A stretch of 38,403 nt of DNA, taken from NCBI GenBank assembly GCA_021806565.1, contig JAJZXK010000025.1, forward strand, positions 1 to 38,403. Direction: 5' to 3'. Positions within the stretch are counted from its first letter, which is position 1, and each line of letters begins with the position of its first letter. Shown here piece after piece: positions 35,330 to 38,403 of the stretch. The notes under the pieces were generated by a model. The model saw nothing but the letters and a program-made list of their open reading frames with translations, searched no databases and was not told the origin of the DNA. Position numbers and translations under genes: made by a program. The stretch is from Bacillota bacterium (GTDB lineage Bacteria > Bacillota > Sulfobacillia > RBS10-35 > JAJYVN01).

Positions 35330-35821
35330 GGTGCCTCACTCCCCGCCGCGACCTCGGTCAGCCAGCCGTAGGCCGCACTGTCCACCGCCCGCACCGACGC
35401 ATCCGGCCAGCGTTCGAGCAGCGCCTCCGGCAGAGACCCCTGCGCCGCGGCCTCCCCGTCCATCCACGCCTCCAGTTGCTCGTGCGCGAACATCTTGGGC
35501 GAACCGCCGCCTCCGACACGTTGGCGTGGTGGATCTCCTGCAGCAGTTGGTGCATGCGCCGCGCCGTCCGCCGCTGCTTGCGCGGCTCCCCGTCGTCCTG
35601 CGCCACCCACGAGGCCAGGATCGGCTTCCAGCGGTCCATCTGCGGCGCGCGGGCCGCGCCTTCTTGATCCGCTGGCGGGGCTCGGCCCGCACCACGTAGT
35701 CCGGGTCTCCGTACTTGCGCACCGTCTTGCGACTCACGTGCAGTTCGCGGGCGATCTGGCGGACCGACAGACCCCGCTGCACCATCACACGGATACACTG
35801 GACGTCGGGCACTTCGAGCAT
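35326..35821 (-). pseudogene. istA: IS21-family transposase IstA, frameshifted and internally deleted
   Basis: ATG 35821 (AGGAGGTAGGAG upstream) starts a good IstA N-terminus: MLEVPDVQCIRVMVQRGLSV, RQIARELHVSRKTVRKYGDP (HTH). After the RQRIKKARPAR segment the homologous reading moves to another frame (QMDRWKPILASWVAQDDGEP, RMHQLLQEIHHANVSE), then to a third frame holding the C-terminus (MFAHEQLEAWMDGEAAAQGS, ending at TGA 35326-35328). The region that should hold the DDE catalytic core (about 280 residues) is missing. It is therefore a dead transposase. Confidence 0.8.
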
Positions 35822-35964
35822 CTCCTACCTCCTGATCGGCTGGATCTCCCATCCCAAGCCTACCAGGAGTGAATGTGGGGTCCGAAGTGCCCCTCTGTCC
35901 CCGCGCTACGCCCTGCGGGGTGGTCCCCATCTCGCTGCGCACGTGGTCCCCTTTTGGTGTATCA

Positions 35965-36613
35965 CGGACAGACAACCCCGGTGCCGGGACGATGGCGTGT
36001 TCGTCGGGCATGCAGGCGCCGTGCGCCGCGCCCAGGGCGGGGACATCTTGGCGGACGGTGATCCCCTCGCCGCGCGCCACATCGGGGGGACTCGAGGAGC
36101 CAGCGGCCGCGTTGGCTGTTCGTGGCCAGGGCCAAGGGGACGCGGCGGCAGCGGATCGCCGTCGGTGCTGGCGATGTCGAACACCGGTGGAACCGGGTGA
36201 CGACGCTGTCAACATCGGCCACCTCCGGATCGTCGGTCGCCCCGTCGCGGGGACGCAACGGTGGTCATGATGCCACTGGGACGAGAGAGGGGCTCAGACT
36301 CTTCCACCCGCCAAGGCATGGAGAAGAGATACGGCACAAAACTGGAAGGACATGGGGAAGAATTTCCCATGTCCCCTCAATTACTTGGATTTTTGTCCGT
36401 TCCTCGCCCGTACGCATCATTCTTGACGAGCGACGGGGCGGGATCGCCGTGCCCGCCGCGGTCTCCCTGCAGGCCCACCCCCGGGCCTCAGGCACCGCGA
36501 GGGCAAGTCACCCAAACGGCCTCCTCGGTTCGCCAAGCCAAAATCCCAAGGCCTCGGTCCCAAGGGTGCGGAGTGTGGGTCTGGTCAGAACACGCCGTGG
36601 CGATCTTGTCTGC
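35965..36613. other. 650-base remnant region without a recognised gene
   Basis: Between the IS21 right end and vapC. Minus-strand frames near 35965-36215 (PDVARGEGITVRQDVPALGA) might be part of a gene cut by the IS insertion, but I cannot assign a family. Around 36280-36430 the base composition is markedly lower in GC than the rest of the window. Confidence 0.35.
36348..36374 (-). terminator. Hairpin downstream of vapC
   Basis: GGACATGGG (36348-36356) pairs with CCCATGTCC (36366-36374), extended by GAA/TTT. On the minus strand it is followed by a T-containing stretch (TTCCAGTTTTG). Confidence 0.4.
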
Positions 36614-37036
36614 TCACTGCTTTGGGCTCTCTCCAATCTGTCCGAGGGGCGCCACAATCCCGCGGGCGACTTCGACGATGAGGTCGTCGTCGGTGACCAG
36701 AGGGATGCCGAGTGCTTCCGCCAGAGCGACGTACGCGGCGTCGTACGCGGTGAGCCCGCGGCCCACCCACTTCGCAAGGGCCGGCAGGTCCGGCTCCTGG
36801 AGTTCAAAGGCGGCCTGCTCCAGTTGGGCGGCCAGTTCGAATAGGGCCTCGTGGGACCAGCGCCAACGCCGGGCCGCCACATTGATGATCTCCAGGAAGA
36901 GCAGCGGTGGAGCGAACACCGTAAGCTCGCCAGCCTCGAAGTCGGCGCGTAGCGCGCGGGCTTGATCCGTCCGTTCTTCCCTGGTCTGGCGGAACCATTT
37001 GAGGACCACCGAGGCGTCAAGCACGGCCTCCGTCAT
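36614..37036 (-). CDS. vapC: VapC-type PIN-domain toxin
   Basis: 140 residues, a PIN ribonuclease. The metal-binding acids are Asp7 (AVLDASVVLKWF), Glu49 (LFLEIINVA), Asp99 (LTAYDAAYVALA) and the TDDD at 115-118 (PLVTDDDL). VapC toxins cut tRNA or rRNA and are blocked by VapB. ATG 37036 overlaps the antitoxin stop by ATGA, so the pair is translationally coupled. It lies in a mobile region rich in IS debris. The RNA target is unknown. Confidence 0.93.
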   Translation of the reverse strand: MTEAVLDASVVLKWFRQTREERTDQARALRADFEAGELTVFAPPLLFLEIINVAARRWRWSHEALFELAAQLEQAAFELQEPDLPALAKWVGRGLTAYDAAYVALAEALGIPLVTDDDLIVEVARGIVAPLGQIGESPKQ

Positions 37037-37278
37037 CGGCGATTGCGCTCCTCGCGGATGGCGGCAGTGGAGTCCCCTTCGGGACTCCCTGCGAACAGTG
37101 CGTCCAGCCTGCCCAACGCTTCCCGGGCTGCGGGCGCAACCCCGGGGCCCTTCTCACGCGCGACATCGCGGGCGGCGAGCTGAGCGAGGTAGGCGCTACG
37201 TGAGAGTCCAGTCCTGCGGGCGCGCCGGTCGATCTGGCGCAGGAGACCATCCTCCAGGGAGACCAGCACCTTTACCAT
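37033..37278 (-). CDS. vapB: VapB-type ribbon-helix-helix antitoxin
   Basis: 81 residues. The N-terminal MVKVLVSLEDGLLRQIDRRA followed by RRTGLSRSAYLAQLAARDVA has the beta-strand and two-helix pattern of a ribbon-helix-helix DNA-binding protein; the C-terminal tail would wrap VapC. The ATG at 37278 is only 6 bases after a -10 TATACT, so the transcript is probably leaderless; there is no ribosome binding site. An upstream in-frame ATG at 37401 gives an unlike-family extension and would lie upstream of the promoter. It probably represses its own promoter through the palindrome at 37288-37300. Confidence 0.88.
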   Translation of the reverse strand: MVKVLVSLEDGLLRQIDRRARRTGLSRSAYLAQLAARDVAREKGPGVAPAAREALGRLDALFAGSPEGDSTAAIREERNRR

Positions 37279-37284
37279 GGGTCC

Positions 37285-37313
37285 AGTATATCCGAGATAT
37301 CCTTCCTCGGCAA
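37285..37313 (-). promoter_or_regulatory. vapBC promoter with 13-bp palindromic operator
   Basis: On the minus strand TTGCCG (37313-37308), 17-base spacer, TATACT (37290-37285). The palindrome ATATCCGAGATAT (37288-37300) overlaps the -10 and the spacer, a good position for autorepression by the VapB ribbon-helix-helix protein. Confidence 0.6.
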
Positions 37314-37428
37314 CGAAGACCTGCGGGCCTCCAGGCGACCACCGTCGGGACCGTTGCCCCGACTCCCGGCCTGCCGGCAGCACGGTGAGATCATCATCCA
37401 TAGGAGGGCGGAGCGCGGGAGAGCGGTC

Positions 37429-37518
37429 GTGGTGAGGGCCACGGGTGACATCCGCATTCCGGCAGACCTACGCCGCTCACTCGGCCTCGAGGAGGGCGGA
37501 ACGTGTCAAGGGGTTTGA
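37429..37518 (+). pseudogene. AbrB/MazE-type antitoxin fragment cut by an IS3-family end
   Basis: A GTG start gives VVRATGDIRIPADLRRSLGL then EEGGT, matching the swapped-hairpin AbrB fold (G-x-I-x-I-P-x-x-L-R-x-x-L-G-L-x-x-G). The homology stops at about 37503, where the IS3-family element end begins (TGTCAAGGGG), and the frame ends at 37518. Its toxin partner would have been on the far side. It is divergent from vapB, about 150 bases away. Confidence 0.5.
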
Positions 37519-38142
37519 GACAAGTCGCCGGGGCAATGAGACTCTGGTCACCTCCTTTGCTGGAGCAGGCGGGTTGATCCAAACTGCAGATGGAAGGGAC
37601 TGGCGCAGAGGAGGGCCGTTGAGGAACCGCTCCGGGTGCTTGTCGTACGCCCCCAGGAGCGTCTGATGACGCACGCGCAGGACCTCCTCCGCGGTGCCGT
37701 AATGCACGTTGGCCGGGGTCAGCAGGCCGAGCCCCGTGTGGTAGTGGTCGTTGTTGTACCACTGGAAGAAGCGGCGGCAGAAGGCCAGCGCGTCTTCGTG
37801 GCAGCCGAAGCGCTTCGGGAAGGTCGGCTGGTACTTGAGGGTCTTGAACTGTGCCTCGGAGTACGGGTTGTCGTTGCTCACATGCGGCCGGCTGCGGGTC
37901 TTGGTCACGCCGAGATCGGCCAGGAGATGAGCCACCGGCTTGGAGACCATGGGCGCGCCGTGGTCGGCGTGCACGGTCAGCTGCCCGGGCCGGAGACCCT
38001 GCTTGGCGTAAGCATCCTCGAGCAGGCGCTCGGCGAGGGTCGCGCTCTCGCGCTCAGCCAGCAACCAGCCGACCACGCAGCGTGAATACACGTCTAATAG
38101 CAAGTAGAGGTAGAAGTACGTCCACTTCTGAGGCCCCAGCAA
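37477..38142 (-). pseudogene. IS3-family transposase (integrase core), N-terminally truncated
   Basis: 221 residues from a TTG, beginning at LGPQKWTYFYLYLLLDVYSR, which is the start of the catalytic core in IS3-family OrfB. The DDE residues are seen: LLDVYSRCVVGW (Asp), TVHADHGAPMVSK (Asp) and NPYSEAQFKTLKY (Glu). The HTH half upstream is missing; the frame before the TTG is open (TRLTK-type residues) but degenerates at about 38165. The 3' end reads through the element's own end (near 37504) into the AbrB fragment before stopping. It is probably inactive, or else the second ORF of an element whose first ORF was lost. Confidence 0.7.
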
Positions 38143-38165
38143 CTTGGTGAGGCGGGTAGAAGGCG
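37504..38165 (-). mobile_element. IS3-family element remnant
   Basis: The left end is placed at the point where AbrB homology is interrupted (TGTCAAGGGGTTTGAGACAA begins at 37504). The right end was not found; the sequence beyond about 38165 no longer matches transposase, and no inverted copy of the left end is visible before the window ends. Confidence 0.45.
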
Positions 38166-38195
38166 GCCTTGTGGCGCGGCTGGGTCTGTCTGTCC

Positions 38196-38264
38196 ACCGA
38201 CCGGATGTCCGGTCGCTCCGTTTCGGTCCGGCGCCCTAACTGGGCCACGATCCACTTGTGCCAC
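38196..38264. repeat. Direct repeat, copy 1 (69 nt)
   Basis: Shares a 29-base identical core (38210-38238) and most flanking bases with copy 2, 139 bases further on. It starts with the inverted repeat CGACCGGA-TG-TCCGGTCG. Confidence 0.8.
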
Positions 38265-38335
38265 CTCCCCCCTCCCCAGAACCCGGGGCGGGTAGGAGAT
38301 GGCCTCGTGCCGTGGCCCGGTTCCCTCGGTATTCT

Positions 38336-38403
38336 ACCGACCGTTGTTCGGTCGCTCCGTTTCGGTCCGGCGCCCTACGTTGGCCGCGGTTCACTTGGGC
38401 CAC
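38336..38403. repeat. Direct repeat, copy 2 (68 nt, reaches the window edge)
   Basis: The identical core is at 38349-38377. Its inverted repeat is CGACCG-TTGTT-CGGTCG: the loop side differs from copy 1 but the pairing arms are kept. The repeat may continue outside the window. Confidence 0.8.

Larger units (their letters stand above)
33825..35964 (-). mobile_element. Decayed IS21-family insertion sequence
   Basis: About 2.14 kb carrying istB, a wrecked istA and a passenger ORF. The ends are inverted copies: left (33825-33869) and the complement of 35920-35964 share CCAAA-x-GGGGACCAC, then GTGCGCAGCGA-x-ATGGGGACCA, apart from a one-base indel. Repeated GGGGACC units near both ends are typical of IS21 multiple terminal repeats. 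No clear target duplication flanks it. The element cannot transpose by itself because istA is destroyed. Confidence 0.7.

Noticed and set aside
38196..38403. CRISPR-like repeat
   Set aside because: Only two copies, 139-base period, and a repeat of about 69 nt do not fit a CRISPR array.

Overview
The window looks like a chromosome segment from a deep-branching, high-GC member of the Bacillota (Symbiobacterium/Thermaerobacter/Sulfobacillus-like lineages are the best guess). This is inferred from the very GC-rich coding sequence, strong GGAGG-type ribosome binding sites with many GTG/TTG starts, a DUF3243 gene and a Nif3/zinc-ribbon pair typical of Bacillota, and a class A RNase P RNA (Bacilli usually have class B). 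No species can be named from the sequence alone.

Region 1 (1-7.3 kb) is a loose set of small accessory enzymes: a SAM methyltransferase, an S66 LD-carboxypeptidase, two GNAT acetyltransferases, a DinB-fold protein, a HAD-like hydrolase and a PP2C-type phosphatase. Decaying gene remnants are mixed in, the clearest being an internally deleted HIT-family gene at 1394-1665. Region 2 (7.3-16.4 kb) is chromosomal housekeeping: the RNase P RNA gene (minus strand) followed by a long structured terminator-like RNA, then a tight minus-strand cluster (zinc ribbon protein, Nif3 protein), a CPBP protease overlapping the end of a family 2 glycosyltransferase, an RlmI-like rRNA methyltransferase, and DUF3243. 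Divergent from these are a degenerate Y-family DNA polymerase and a thioredoxin/NHL-repeat protein.

The most striking observation is in that thioredoxin/NHL gene (14903-16372). An in-frame UGA at 15038-15040 stands exactly where the first active-site cysteine of the family's Cys-Cys-Ile-Asn-Cys motif belongs, the frame stays open for about 440 codons after it, and a 7-bp hairpin begins two bases downstream. It is best read as a selenoprotein (UxxC redox motif).

Region 3 (16.4-32.4 kb) is metabolic: a glutamate synthase large subunit, a sugar-type ABC importer (Tat/lipoprotein binding protein plus two permeases, no ATPase), a thiamine-binding-fold (MTH1187) protein and a peptidoglycan-binding-repeat protein, a three-gene succinate dehydrogenase/fumarate reductase operon of the flavoprotein/FeS/HdrB-like type, and a divergent YeiH-type transporter/LysR regulator pair with a LysR-type palindrome between them.

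Region 4 (32.4-38.4 kb) is a mobile or island region beginning at a tRNA-Val(CAC) gene. A tyrosine integrase lies directly behind the tRNA. Next come a decayed IS21-family element (istB with an altered Walker A, istA gutted, one passenger ORF, recognisable inverted ends), a VapBC toxin-antitoxin pair with an apparently leaderless, palindrome-bearing promoter, an AbrB-type antitoxin fragment cut by an IS3-family element, and a 68-69-nt direct repeat at the very end of the window.
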